A program made the translations under genes and the position numbers. From an uncultured Pseudomonadales bacterium (GTDB taxonomy: Bacteria; Pseudomonadota; Gammaproteobacteria; Pseudomonadales; Azotimanducaceae): a stretch of 64,000 bases of DNA. The stretch spans positions 62,001 to 126,000 of the forward strand of contig CALKBV010000011.1 of NCBI GenBank assembly GCA_937775265.1, given 5' to 3'. Positions 9,133-17,368 of the stretch are shown here, in pieces. Each line of letters opens with the position of its first letter. Within the stretch, counting starts at the first letter, position 1. Below the pieces are notes generated by a model. That model saw only the letters and a list, made by a program, of their open reading frames with translations, was not told the origin of the DNA and did not search any database.

Positions 9133-9972
9133 TCATATTTGTAATCGGCCTTCATAAACTTTGCATGTGGGGCCGGTCATCTTGATGGTGTCATTGTCGC
9201 CACCCCAGCTGATGCTCAGATGGCCGCCTGTCAGCTCCACGTCCACAGTATCGTCCAGTACACCCTGTAGTCTACCGGCTACAACAGCTGCGCAAGCACC
9301 GGAACCGCAAGCCTTGGTTTCTCCAACGCCTCGTTCAAACACCCGAAGCATTATCTTCTTTCTGGATACGATTTCCATAAAGCCTACGTTAACACCTTCT
9401 GGAAATCGTGGGTGGCGCTCAACAAGCGGACCTACTTCCAGGACCGGTGCGCTGTCCACCGCAGGTACGGTGATGACGGCATGGGGGTTACCCACATTCA
9501 ATGCCGATATCGAAAATGTATCAGGGTATTCTGGCCCAAGAGAGAGTTGGTAGTTGATCTGCGTGCTGTCTGCAACGAAGGGAACCTTGCCGGGTTGCAG
9601 TGCCGGTTTGCCCATATCCACTGTGACATTGCCATCTTTCCCCAGCTTGCACGTTATATTGCCGTTGCGGGTTTCCAGCCTGATAGTAGATTTAGTTGTG
9701 AGACCTTCGTCTCTTACGAAGCCCAGAAAACATCGCGCGCCGTTCCCGCATTGTTCGGCCTCGCTGCCATCCGCGTTATAAATGGTATAGCGGAAATCGC
9801 TGTCTGGTCCGGCGGGTGGTCGAACAGTCAGTAACTGGTCGAACCCTATGCCGAACCGGCGATCGGACAGCTCCTTGATCAGCTCAGGATTAAGCGTGAC
9901 GGGCTGGGAGATGAGATCGACCATCATGAAGTCATTCCCAAGTCCGTGCATTTTAGTGAATCGTAGTAGCAT
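9133..9972 (-). CDS. dapF: Diaminopimelate epimerase
   Basis: A 279-residue PLP-independent epimerase that turns LL-diaminopimelate into the meso form, for lysine and peptidoglycan. It begins MLLRFTKMHGLGNDF, a family hallmark. The two catalytic cysteines sit in EQCGNGARC (about residue 73) and in KACGSGACAAVV (about residue 217). I chose ATG 9972 over the TTG at 10002 because it matches family N-termini. It is downstream of lysA, 36 bp away, so both last steps of the pathway are together. Confidence 0.96.
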   Translation of the reverse strand: MLLRFTKMHGLGNDFMMVDLISQPVTLNPELIKELSDRRFGIGFDQLLTVRPPAGPDSDFRYTIYNADGSEAEQCGNGARCFLGFVRDEGLTTKSTIRLETRNGNITCKLGKDGNVTVDMGKPALQPGKVPFVADSTQINYQLSLGPEYPDTFSISALNVGNPHAVITVPAVDSAPVLEVGPLVERHPRFPEGVNVGFMEIVSRKKIMLRVFERGVGETKACGSGACAAVVAGRLQGVLDDTVDVELTGGHLSISWGGDNDTIKMTGPTCKVYEGRLQI

Positions 9973-10008
9973 TTTTTCTAATTTACTCTGGCAAACCGGC
10001 AATGCAAC

Positions 10009-11262
10009 TTAAGAGACGGGCTTCATTGACTCCAAGGCGAACAGGTCTTCGATCGTTTCACGCTTGCGAACGCAGTAGTGCTCTTGACCCGAAACCAGAA
10101 CTTCAGCGGACCTGGGCCGGGAATTGTAGTTGGAACTCATGACAAACCCATAGGCGCCGGCTGACAATATGGCCAAAAGGTCATCTTCTTCCAGCGAAAG
10201 CATTCGATCTTTGGCCAGGAAATCTCCTGTCTCACAGATCGGACCGACGATATCCCAGTGTCTTTCTGGGCTAGCGCCGTCATCTTTGAGCGTAACCGGG
10301 GTAACCTCCTGCCAGGCGCTGTAGAGCGCAGGGCGAATCAAATCGTTCATCGCGGCATCGACTACCGCGAAGTTTTTCTCGTTGTTACTTTTCAATGTAT
10401 TCACTGTGGTCAGCAACACGCCGGCGTTGGCGACTATCATGCGCCCGGGTTCAAACATTAGAGACTGCGGCCTACCGCTCATGGCCTGCACAATCGCACT
10501 GGCGAAATGGCCGATTTCTATAGGGACTTCGTCTCGGTACTGAACGCCGATGCCACCACCCAGATCGATGTGTTCCAGTGTGATGGCCTGCGCTTCAAGC
10601 TCATCGACCAGCGAAAGTACCCGTGTCAGTGCATCAAGAAAGGGGGTTAACTCCGTGATTTGGGAGCCAATATGGCAGTCGACACCAACAATCTTTAGTG
10701 AGTCGAGCCCTGCTGCTTCCTGGTATAGCGTCATCGCATCTTCAACAGAGACGCCAAATTTGTTTTCTTTTAAACCGGTGGAAATATAGGGGTGAGTATT
10801 GGGATCGACGTCGGGATTGACCCGGATTGAAATGGGCGCAATAGCATCTGTGGTAGCAGCAAGCCGAGCTATTCTGCGCAGCTCTGACGCGGACTCCACG
10901 TTGAAGCAGCTAATATGTTGCTCCAGGGCAAATAGAATCTCCCAGTCTTGCTTGCCAACGCCTGAAAAAACGACTGAACCTGGATCACCACCAGCTCTCA
11001 GGACTCGTGCAAGCTCTCCGCCGGAAACTATGTCGAAACCGGACCCGAGGGCTGCTAATGTCTGAAGGATGGCGAGGTTCGAATTAGCTTTTACGGCATA
11101 GCAGATTCGGTGTGGATGCATGGAGAACGCATCGTGAAAGGCTTGATAGGCAGCGGTAATGGCGCCTTCTGAGTAAACGAAAGAGGGTGTGCCATGGGTT
11201 TCGGCGATCTTTCGAAGCGACACTTGCTCCATGTGAAGATCGCCTTCGATGCGGTGTAACAC
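10009..11262 (-). CDS. lysA: Diaminopimelate decarboxylase
   Basis: A 417-residue fold-III PLP enzyme that decarboxylates meso-diaminopimelate to L-lysine. The PLP lysine is Lys58 in CYAVKANSN, the glycine-rich phosphate loop is DLGGGIGV, and the C-terminal active-site segment is GPICETGDFLAKDR. The GTG start at 11262 is preceded by AGGA about 9 nt upstream. lptM ends 2 bp upstream, so the two are coupled; dapF follows. This lptM-lysA-dapF order is the Pseudomonas arrangement. Confidence 0.96.
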   Translation of the reverse strand: MLHRIEGDLHMEQVSLRKIAETHGTPSFVYSEGAITAAYQAFHDAFSMHPHRICYAVKANSNLAILQTLAALGSGFDIVSGGELARVLRAGGDPGSVVFSGVGKQDWEILFALEQHISCFNVESASELRRIARLAATTDAIAPISIRVNPDVDPNTHPYISTGLKENKFGVSVEDAMTLYQEAAGLDSLKIVGVDCHIGSQITELTPFLDALTRVLSLVDELEAQAITLEHIDLGGGIGVQYRDEVPIEIGHFASAIVQAMSGRPQSLMFEPGRMIVANAGVLLTTVNTLKSNNEKNFAVVDAAMNDLIRPALYSAWQEVTPVTLKDDGASPERHWDIVGPICETGDFLAKDRMLSLEEDDLLAILSAGAYGFVMSSNYNSRPRSAEVLVSGQEHYCVRKRETIEDLFALESMKPVS

Positions 11263-11264
11263 GA

Positions 11265-11438
11265 CTATTTTTCCTGATGAGTTAAGGGTTGGTTCGAATT
11301 ATTCGCTACTTTGAGATCATTGCCTGCTAGCACCCTGGATGAAACTTCAGGCGCTTTATCCTGTGGTAGGTAAAGTGGTGCTTTCTGGCCGCAAGCCGGC
11401 AGCAGAACGAGAACTATTATCAGCATCGCTATACGCAT
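11265..11438 (-). CDS. lptM: LptM-like small outer-membrane lipoprotein (formerly LppL/YifL)
   Basis: A 57-residue lipoprotein, read directly from the sequence. ATG at 11438 starts MRIAMLIIVLVLLPAC; the lipobox LPAC places the lipidated Cys at residue 16 or 17. The conserved motif CGQKAPLYLP follows at once, which is the hallmark of the LptM family. In E. coli LptM binds and stabilises the LPS translocon LptD/LptE in the outer membrane. The remaining 30 residues are polar and variable, ending THQEK before TAG. It lies between divergent cyaY and lysA, the same context as in Pseudomonas. Confidence 0.9.
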   Translation of the reverse strand: MRIAMLIIVLVLLPACGQKAPLYLPQDKAPEVSSRVLAGNDLKVANNSNQPLTHQEK

Positions 11439-11549
11439 GTCGTGTTAATCAAAGCTTCGGAGGGTGCAGTATACTTTAGCCCGGCAGAATCGAGAACTAT
11501 CCGAATTAGCCCATATTAAAACCGCACTACACATGGAGGAATCTTTCCC

Positions 11550-11858
11550 TTGGATGACAGTGAGTTTCAGGAAATCGTAGATGACGAATTCGTCCGAATT
11601 GAAGATCGTGTGGATGAACTCGAACTTGACGTCGATATCGATGCTTCGGGTGGTGTGCTGACCTTCACGCTGGACAGTGGTTCCAGCATTATCCTGAGTC
11701 GACAGATTGCGAACCATGAAATCTGGGTTGCGGCAAAGTCAGGGGGTTTTCACCTGAAAAGAGCAGACGGCGGCTGGCACTGCGTTAATACAGACGAAAG
11801 TCTGGAACAGCTATTAAACCGGGTGTTTATGGACCAGGCAGGTGCATCACTGTTTTAG
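11550..11858 (+). CDS. cyaY: Bacterial frataxin CyaY
   Basis: A 102-residue iron-binding regulator of Fe-S cluster assembly that acts on IscS/IscU. It shows the acidic first helix (DDEFVRIEDRVDELELDVD), the beta-sheet core VLTFTLDSGSSIILSRQ, and the conserved segment HEIWVAAKSGGFHL. The start is TTG at 11550 with a GGAGG site 9 nt upstream; nearby ATGs are out of frame. It diverges from lptM. Its TAG stop codon is part of the 4-bp target duplication of the inverted-repeat element that follows directly. Confidence 0.95.
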   Translation: MDDSEFQEIVDDEFVRIEDRVDELELDVDIDASGGVLTFTLDSGSSIILSRQIANHEIWVAAKSGGFHLKRADGGWHCVNTDESLEQLLNRVFMDQAGASLF

Positions 11859-12005
11859 GGGACATCTGATCAAAGTCGGACTGTCGCATCATTTTTTTCG
11901 CGATGATTGCATTGAATCCGCACTTGAAACCCAACTTTCTGCGTGCGAGTTCGCCTTACCCTTAGAGGAAACCCTCGCAACAAAATGTAATTAATCAGAA
12001 GTTCC
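11859..12005. mobile_element. MITE-like element, copy 1 (147 bp)
   Basis: The ends GGGACATCTGATCAA and (reverse complement) GGAACTTCTGATTAA form an imperfect 15-bp terminal inverted repeat (12 of 15 match). TTAG flanks both sides (11855-11858 and 12006-12009), as a 4-bp target duplication. The interior is alignable with copy 2 at 26598-26752, including GCGTGCG-G-TCGCCTT. No transposase is encoded. A YTAR 4-bp target is the habit of the IS5 subgroup of IS5-family elements, so it may be a non-autonomous derivative. It fills almost all the space between convergent cyaY and argH. Confidence 0.75.
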
Positions 12006-12014
12006 TTAGAAGAG

Positions 12015-13400
12015 TCAGCCTAGTCTTGATCGTGCCTGCTCGATTGCCAACTTAACCTGCGCTGGTGCCGTGCCACCATGATGGTTTCTGGCCGAAAGAG
12101 AACCTTCGAGCGTCAATACGTCGAACACATCTTCTTCGATCAGGCTCGACATTGATGTGAATTGCTCGAGAGACAACTCGGACAGGTCCAGGTCTTGTTC
12201 CAGCCCAACGGCAACCAGTCGACCAACAACATCGTGAGCATCCCTGAAAGGCAGCCCCTTTTTCACCAGGTAATCAGCAAGGTCAGTTGCGGTCGCAAAA
12301 CCTTTCAGTGTCGCAAGACGCATTTGTTCGCGCTGTGGTTCTATCGCAGGAATCATGTCAGAGAATGCTGTCAGGCAATCCAGTACGGTATTGACCGTGT
12401 CGAACAGGGGTTCCTTATCCTCCTGGTTGTCCTTGTTATAAGCGAGAGGCTGGCCTTTCATTAGAGTGAGCAAGGATATGAGCGAGCCAAATACTCGTCC
12501 CGTCTTTCCTCTGACAAGTTCAGGCACATCGGGGTTCTTCTTCTGGGGCATGATCGATGAGCCAGTGCAAAATCGATCCGGCAGAGAAATAAATCCAAAC
12601 TGCGGGGAAGTCCAAAGGATCATCTCTTCTGCCCATCGCGACAGGTGCATTAACAAAATGCTCGAGGCAGCGCAGAACTCTATCGCGAAATCCCGGTCGC
12701 TAACGGCATCCAGGGAGTTGCCTGCGATTTGGTCGAACCCCAGCAGCTTTGCGGTCATGGTTCTATCAATGGGATAAGTTGTTCCGGCGAGCGCGGCGGA
12801 ACCGAGCGGCATGGTGTTTACGCGTTTCCGGCAGTCCTGCATGCGTTCGATATCGCGATCGACCATCTCGAACCACGCCATCAGGTGATGGGCAAATGAG
12901 ATCGGCTGGGCAATCTGGAGATGGGTCAGGCCTGGCATGATCGTTTCCGTCTCATTGGTGGCCAGGTCAAGAATCCCGTGTTGCAGGTCCCGGATTTTAT
13001 GCAGAATGTTGTCGATAGCATCCCGCAGGTACAGCCTGATATCTGTTGCAACCTGGTCATTTCTGGAGCGACCGGTGTGTAGTTTCTTCCCAACCTCGCC
13101 AATCCTGTCGGTCAGGGTGCTTTCAATGTTCATATGGACATCTTCAAGACTAATAGACCATTCCATCGTGCCCTGTTTGATGTCCTCTGCGATGCCATTG
13201 AGTCCTTCAACCATGGCGCCTAACTCGTTGTTAGTAATGATGCCAACAGACTGCAACATGGTTGCGTGCGCAATTGAGCCCTCTATGTCATAAAGGGCTA
13301 ACACATGATCAAATTCGATAGAGGCAGTAAACGATTCCACGAAGGCATCGGTAGCCTCGGTAAACCTGCCATCCCAGAGTTTTGTATTTTTATCAGTCAA
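12015..13400 (-). CDS. argH: Argininosuccinate lyase
   Basis: A 461-residue fumarase/aspartase-superfamily enzyme that splits argininosuccinate into arginine and fumarate. The family signature [15 protein letters not shown] lies at about residues 277-291, with the catalytic Ser at its start, and [12 protein letters not shown] near residue 108. The start is TTG at 13400, since [13 protein letters not shown] aligns with the family start and no ATG is near. It is divergent from algZ, as in Pseudomonas. Confidence 0.95.
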   Translation of the reverse strand: MTDKNTKLWDGRFTEATDAFVESFTASIEFDHVLALYDIEGSIAHATMLQSVGIITNNELGAMVEGLNGIAEDIKQGTMEWSISLEDVHMNIESTLTDRIGEVGKKLHTGRSRNDQVATDIRLYLRDAIDNILHKIRDLQHGILDLATNETETIMPGLTHLQIAQPISFAHHLMAWFEMVDRDIERMQDCRKRVNTMPLGSAALAGTTYPIDRTMTAKLLGFDQIAGNSLDAVSDRDFAIEFCAASSILLMHLSRWAEEMILWTSPQFGFISLPDRFCTGSSIMPQKKNPDVPELVRGKTGRVFGSLISLLTLMKGQPLAYNKDNQEDKEPLFDTVNTVLDCLTAFSDMIPAIEPQREQMRLATLKGFATATDLADYLVKKGLPFRDAHDVVGRLVAVGLEQDLDLSELSLEQFTSMSSLIEEDVFDVLTLEGSLSARNHHGGTAPAQVKLAIEQARSRLG

Positions 13401-13464
13401 CGAGCCGACCCGATCGGTTGAGAGTGGCGATTATAGCAGTAAGGTTCCAACTACAGGCATAATT

Positions 13465-13565
13465 ACAGCCATGAGCGGTAAACAGCCATGAGCGTTAGAC
13501 AGCCATGAGCGTTAGACGGCATGAAAGGTAAACAGCCATGAGCGTTAAGCAGACATGAGCGCAAA
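13465..13565 (+). repeat. 17-bp tandem repeat with chained ATGA micro-ORFs before algZ
   Basis: Six units with consensus ACAGCCATGAGCGTTAG. ATG triplets fall at 13471, 13488, 13505, 13521, 13538 and 13555, so spacing is 17, 17, 16, 17, 17. In units 1, 2, 4 and 5 the ATG opens a six-codon frame (for example MSVRQP) whose TGA overlaps the next ATG as ATGA. The last ATG is the algZ start. Unit 3 runs past unit 4 because of the 16-bp spacing and stops at TAA 13529-13531. Confidence 0.85.
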
Positions 13566-14607
13566 CAATTATTCGACGGCATCGAACCCGGAGACGGATT
13601 TCTTCCTGCCTGACCTTTGCCAGGCTCAAAGCACTCTCTTTCTAGTGCTGGCGTCTGAACTGCTTGTCTTTGTTCAGATACTTTTCTCTTCCAGCTTCTT
13701 TGATTTTGATTGGCTCGCACTTGGACTTGCCTCGTTGTTTATTCAATGGATTGTGCTGGTGTCCGCGGCACTCCTTTGTAACATACGGCCATGGTTAATG
13801 GGGATGTCAGTTCCGAAGGCAAGCAGTGTTGCCTACGGTCTGATTTTGTTACTGACATTGTTATTTAGTCTGGGCGCTGAGATGGTGCTTGAAGGTATGG
13901 GTTCGGTGACAGAATCGGGGTGGGGACGAATTGCGCGTAACCTCCTGATCGCCATGATCATGACCGGGATGGCGTTCAGGTACTTTTTCCTGTCCCATCA
14001 ATTGAGGTCAAGAGAACAAGCCGAACTGGCTTCCCGTATCCAGTCACTGCAATCCAGAATCAGGCCACACTTTTTGTTTAACAGCATGAATATTATTGCC
14101 AGCTTGATCAGTATTGACCCAGACCTCGCTGAAGAAGTTGTAGAAGATCTGTCGAGTCTGTTTCGGGCAAGTCTCAATGACTCGACAAGTGAGCCGGTTA
14201 CCCTGGCGCAAGAACTGGACCTTTGTGAAAAATACGTTTATATCGAGAGCCTGCGCCTGGACGATCGCCTTACGGTGCAATGGGATGTGAACGTTGATAC
14301 CGCTGCAATAAGTATTCCTCTACTCACGTTGCAGCCGTTGCTGGAAAATTCGATCTATCATGGCATCCAGCCTCTACCCAAAGGAGGCACCGTCACCGTC
14401 TCGGTTGAGCTGGAAGGACCGCACGTCCAGATTGAAATTACCAATCCGATGTCAGATACGTCTTATGAGCATAAACAGGGCAACAGGATGGCCATCGACA
14501 ACATTCGCAACCGAATGACCGCACTCTATGGGCCGGAAGCGTTGCTGACGACTGACGTATCTGGGGGTTTTTTTACAGCTCGCCTGATTTATCCGGTAAA
14601 AGGCTGA
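13555..14607 (+). CDS. algZ: LytS/AlgZ-family sensor histidine kinase
   Basis: A 350-residue inner-membrane histidine kinase. Four hydrophobic segments occupy about residues 25-150 (FLVLASELLVF, ALGLASLFIQWIVLV, AYGLILLLTLLFSL, LLIAMIMTGMAFRYFFL). The His-kinase domain carries the phospho-acceptor motif RPHFLFNSMN (His about 176) and an ATPase N-box LLENSIYHGIQP. The argH-algZ-algR-hemC order is that of Pseudomonas, where AlgZ (FimS) and AlgR control alginate, type IV pili and virulence. The start sits on the last ATG of a tandem repeat and lacks a classical ribosome-binding site, so translation may depend on the upstream micro-ORFs. Confidence 0.9.
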   Translation: MSANNYSTASNPETDFFLPDLCQAQSTLFLVLASELLVFVQILFSSSFFDFDWLALGLASLFIQWIVLVSAALLCNIRPWLMGMSVPKASSVAYGLILLLTLLFSLGAEMVLEGMGSVTESGWGRIARNLLIAMIMTGMAFRYFFLSHQLRSREQAELASRIQSLQSRIRPHFLFNSMNIIASLISIDPDLAEEVVEDLSSLFRASLNDSTSEPVTLAQELDLCEKYVYIESLRLDDRLTVQWDVNVDTAAISIPLLTLQPLLENSIYHGIQPLPKGGTVTVSVELEGPHVQIEITNPMSDTSYEHKQGNRMAIDNIRNRMTALYGPEALLTTDVSGGFFTARLIYPVKG

Positions 14608-14780
14608 AAATAACGACTTTTAGCTCCAAACTGTGCGCTACTTAGCATTTTTGTTGTTGGAAAGGACGTAGTTTAGTGCTCATGACAGAGTATCGCACTG
14701 CAATTTGAAGTATCTGTCCTAAATATAGCCCTAAATGCCGACTGCAATGTCGGTAAATCAGCATAAAGAGGTCATAGTCC

Positions 14781-15521
14781 ATGAAAGTATTGGTGGTTGA
14801 CGACGAGAAGCTAGCAAGAGAAAGGTTGGTGAGAATGGTAGAAATTCTTGACGACCATGAAGTCTCAGGGATTGCAGAATCCGGCGACGATGCGGTCAGG
14901 CAGGCGATCAAACTGGAACCCGATATTGTGTTGCTGGATATCCGTATGCCCGGCATGGACGGCATGGAAGCGGGCAAACAGCTTGCAACGCTCGCGAAGC
15001 CGCCGGCGGTGATATTTTGTACTGCTTTTGATGAACATGCGATAGAAGCGTTTAACGTTAATGCTTCAGGATACCTGATGAAACCCGTTCGTCGTGAAGC
15101 GCTCTCCGAGGCGCTGTGTAAGGCGTCTACCGTTAACAAGGTCCAAATAGAAGCGATCATAGGGAAAGACGAAACACCCCATACCCGCTCGAGAACGCAT
15201 ATTAGTGCCAAGACGTGGCGGGGCATCGAATTGATTCCGCTGGCGGATGTGAAGTTCTTCCACGCAGATCATAAATACGTAACAGTGCGCTATGGAGGTG
15301 GTGAGGTCCTGATCGACGATACCCTTCGCGACCTTGAAGAAGAGTTTGGTGATCGGGTAGTCCGGATTCACCGGAATGCACTGGTGATGATGGATCATCT
15401 TGAGGGGTTGGAGAGAGAGCCTTGCGGACACTACCAGGTGAGGATGCGCGGTGTTGAAGAGCGATTGGATGTCAGCAGAAGGCATGTTTCCGGCCTACGC
15501 AGGCTGGTGCGGGCTTTGTAA
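14781..15521 (+). CDS. algR: LytTR response regulator AlgR
   Basis: A 246-residue DNA-binding response regulator. The receiver domain (residues 1-120) has the acidic pair VVDDEK, phospho-acceptor Asp53 in LLDIRMPGMDG, and switch residues CTAFDEHA and KPV. The LytTR domain follows from about residue 135 to the end (GIELIPLADVKFFHADHKYV, VRIHRNALV). It is the partner of AlgZ, 173 bp upstream. A small inverted repeat CCGAC-N6-GTCGG lies in the gap near 14732-14747. It ends just before a strong terminator. Confidence 0.93.
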   Translation: MKVLVVDDEKLARERLVRMVEILDDHEVSGIAESGDDAVRQAIKLEPDIVLLDIRMPGMDGMEAGKQLATLAKPPAVIFCTAFDEHAIEAFNVNASGYLMKPVRREALSEALCKASTVNKVQIEAIIGKDETPHTRSRTHISAKTWRGIELIPLADVKFFHADHKYVTVRYGGGEVLIDDTLRDLEEEFGDRVVRIHRNALVMMDHLEGLEREPCGHYQVRMRGVEERLDVSRRHVSGLRRLVRAL

Positions 15522-15540
15522 TACACGAACTGAATCAGGA

Positions 15541-15565
15541 AAGGCGGCAGTTGCCGCCTTTTTTT
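15541..15565 (+). terminator. Rho-independent terminator after algR
   Basis: GGCGGCA-GT-TGCCGCC forms a near-perfect hairpin followed by seven T residues, 20 bp after the algR stop. It separates algZR from the haem operon. Confidence 0.9.
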
Positions 15566-15684
15566 GTTGGCTGATTCAGTATTTTGGACCCTTAAACTAT
15601 GCTTCGGTGAGCCCTCTTCGTTGATTGATGATCTGGAACTCATTAATGTGGGCGGCTGGAACAGTCGCCGGTTACAACTACAAC

Positions 15685-16605
15685 ATGGAAAAACTTCGAA
15701 TCGCCACACGCCAAAGCGCACTGGCATTGTGGCAGGCCAATCACATTAAAAGCCTGCTCGAATCCGCGCATGCCGAATTGCAGTGTGAAATTATTGGCAT
15801 GACCACGCTGGGTGACAGGAATAAATCTTCCCCTCTTAGCCAGATGGGCGGCAAAGGGGTCTTCGTCAAAGAGCTTGAAACTGCACTGCTTGATGGTTCT
15901 GCCGATATTGCGGTTCACTCTATGAAAGATGTGCCGGGTGAACTACCCCGGGGCCTGGCGATTACGTCGATCGTTGAGCGGGCCAGCCCGCAGGACGCGT
16001 TTGTCTCAAACAGATTTGCGTCACTCGCTGATTTGCCAAAGGGTTCAAGGGTTGGATCTTCCAGTTTACGTCGCGTCAGGCAGTTGCAGCTTGCCTATCC
16101 GGGACTTGAGTTTATCGAGCTCCGGGGTAATGTTGATACTCGGCTGCGTAAACTCGATGATGGTGAGTATGATGCGGTGATTCTCGCTGTCGCCGGGTTA
16201 ACCAGGCTTGGACTTGCGAATCGCGTACGTGAAGCAATAGCCACTGATATCTGTATCCCTGCTGCAGGGCAGGGAGCTGTTGGTATAGAGAGCCGCTCGA
16301 ACGATCCCGTGATAACTGGGCTCGTTGAATCAATTAATCATTCCCTTACCCGAATCTGCGTCACGGCGGAACGTAAAGTAACGCAGTTGCTAGGTGCGAC
16401 CTGTAACCTGCCAGTTGCTGTCTATGCGGAACCCACGGCGGGTGAGTTTCTATTAAACTCGTTCATATCTGATCCGGGGGGTAACGTAATCATCAGGGAG
16501 CAGGTGACTGGAAGGATTGATGACGCTGCCTCGCTCGCAGAGAGGCTGGGTAATAACCTGTTAGCCAGGGGTGCTGCAGATTTGATGGCAGAACACAAAC
16601 ACTGA
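15685..16605 (+). CDS. hemC: Hydroxymethylbilane synthase (porphobilinogen deaminase)
   Basis: A 306-residue haem-pathway enzyme that polymerises four porphobilinogens. It starts MEKLRIATRQSALALWQA at 15685; upstream in-frame ATGs (15625) would add 20 residues without family support. Catalytic Asp82 is in VHSMKDVP, the Arg-rich substrate site is GSSSLRRVRQL, and the dipyrromethane cofactor binds Cys240 in LLGATCN. It heads hemCDXY, with hemD 19 bp downstream. Confidence 0.96.
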   Translation: MEKLRIATRQSALALWQANHIKSLLESAHAELQCEIIGMTTLGDRNKSSPLSQMGGKGVFVKELETALLDGSADIAVHSMKDVPGELPRGLAITSIVERASPQDAFVSNRFASLADLPKGSRVGSSSLRRVRQLQLAYPGLEFIELRGNVDTRLRKLDDGEYDAVILAVAGLTRLGLANRVREAIATDICIPAAGQGAVGIESRSNDPVITGLVESINHSLTRICVTAERKVTQLLGATCNLPVAVYAEPTAGEFLLNSFISDPGGNVIIREQVTGRIDDAASLAERLGNNLLARGAADLMAEHKH

Positions 16606-16624
16606 ACTAAATCGTCGGGCATCG

Positions 16625-17368
16625 ATGCATTTGAAAACTATACTGCTTACCCGTCCTCCCGGAGCGAATAAATCCCTAGCGGATTTGTTTCGTGCCGATG
16701 GCTTATTGCCGGTTGTTCGCCCCTTAATCGAACTGGCGGAAAAGCCGCTTGACCTGGAAATGAAACGAATCGCGTTGGATCTTGATCGTTACGACAAGAT
16801 CATCTTTGTAAGTAAAAGTAGTGTTCGTTTTGGGTTACCCATCCTGGAAAACTATTGGCCGCAATGGCCGATAAGCCTAAAATGGTTTTCGGTCGGACCA
16901 GGCACAGCGGCAGCACTTAAACAGCATGGTGTGGTTGCCTCGTTCCCCGATCTGGCAGGGAGCGAAGGGCTTTTGGCGCTAACTGGTCTTCAGGAAGTGG
17001 CAGATGAGCAGATCCTGATTGTTCGAGGGGCAGGTGGCCGAGAACTGCTTGGTCAATCCCTTGGTGAATCTGGTGCATCCGTCACATATCTGGAGACGTA
17101 CCGTCGGCTACTACTCCAGCATGACTTTTCTGACCTGATGGCAGGCTCGATCGTTATTCTGACCAGTGCTGAAATTCTGGAAAATTTTACTTCGCTCTCT
17201 GGTGAGAGTTTGCATGGATACCACGCCGTAGTACCTTCATCTCGCCTGGAGCGAATAGCCCGAAGCTATGTTTTTCAGGGGGTGACGAATGCAGGTGGAG
17301 CTTCGGATGAAGCGTTGTATGATGCGGTGATTAAGGTAATAAATACATCTGGTAAAGCCAATGAGTGA
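16625..17368 (+). CDS. hemD: Uroporphyrinogen-III synthase
   Basis: A 247-residue two-domain enzyme that cyclises hydroxymethylbilane with inversion of ring D. The family is poorly conserved, but the start ILLTRPPGANKSLADLF, the central VFVSKSSVRFGL-like segment (IIFVSKSSVRFGL) and FSVGPGTAAAL are recognisable; the conserved Tyr region is TYLETYRR. Its end overlaps hemX by 8 bp. Confidence 0.93.
   Translation: MHLKTILLTRPPGANKSLADLFRADGLLPVVRPLIELAEKPLDLEMKRIALDLDRYDKIIFVSKSSVRFGLPILENYWPQWPISLKWFSVGPGTAAALKQHGVVASFPDLAGSEGLLALTGLQEVADEQILIVRGAGGRELLGQSLGESGASVTYLETYRRLLLQHDFSDLMAGSIVILTSAEILENFTSLSGESLHGYHAVVPSSRLERIARSYVFQGVTNAGGASDEALYDAVIKVINTSGKANE

Noticed and set aside
15564-15684. 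N-terminal extension of hemC from ATG 15625
   Set aside because: Residues before MEKLRIATRQ do not resemble HemC, and the family start is clear at 15685.
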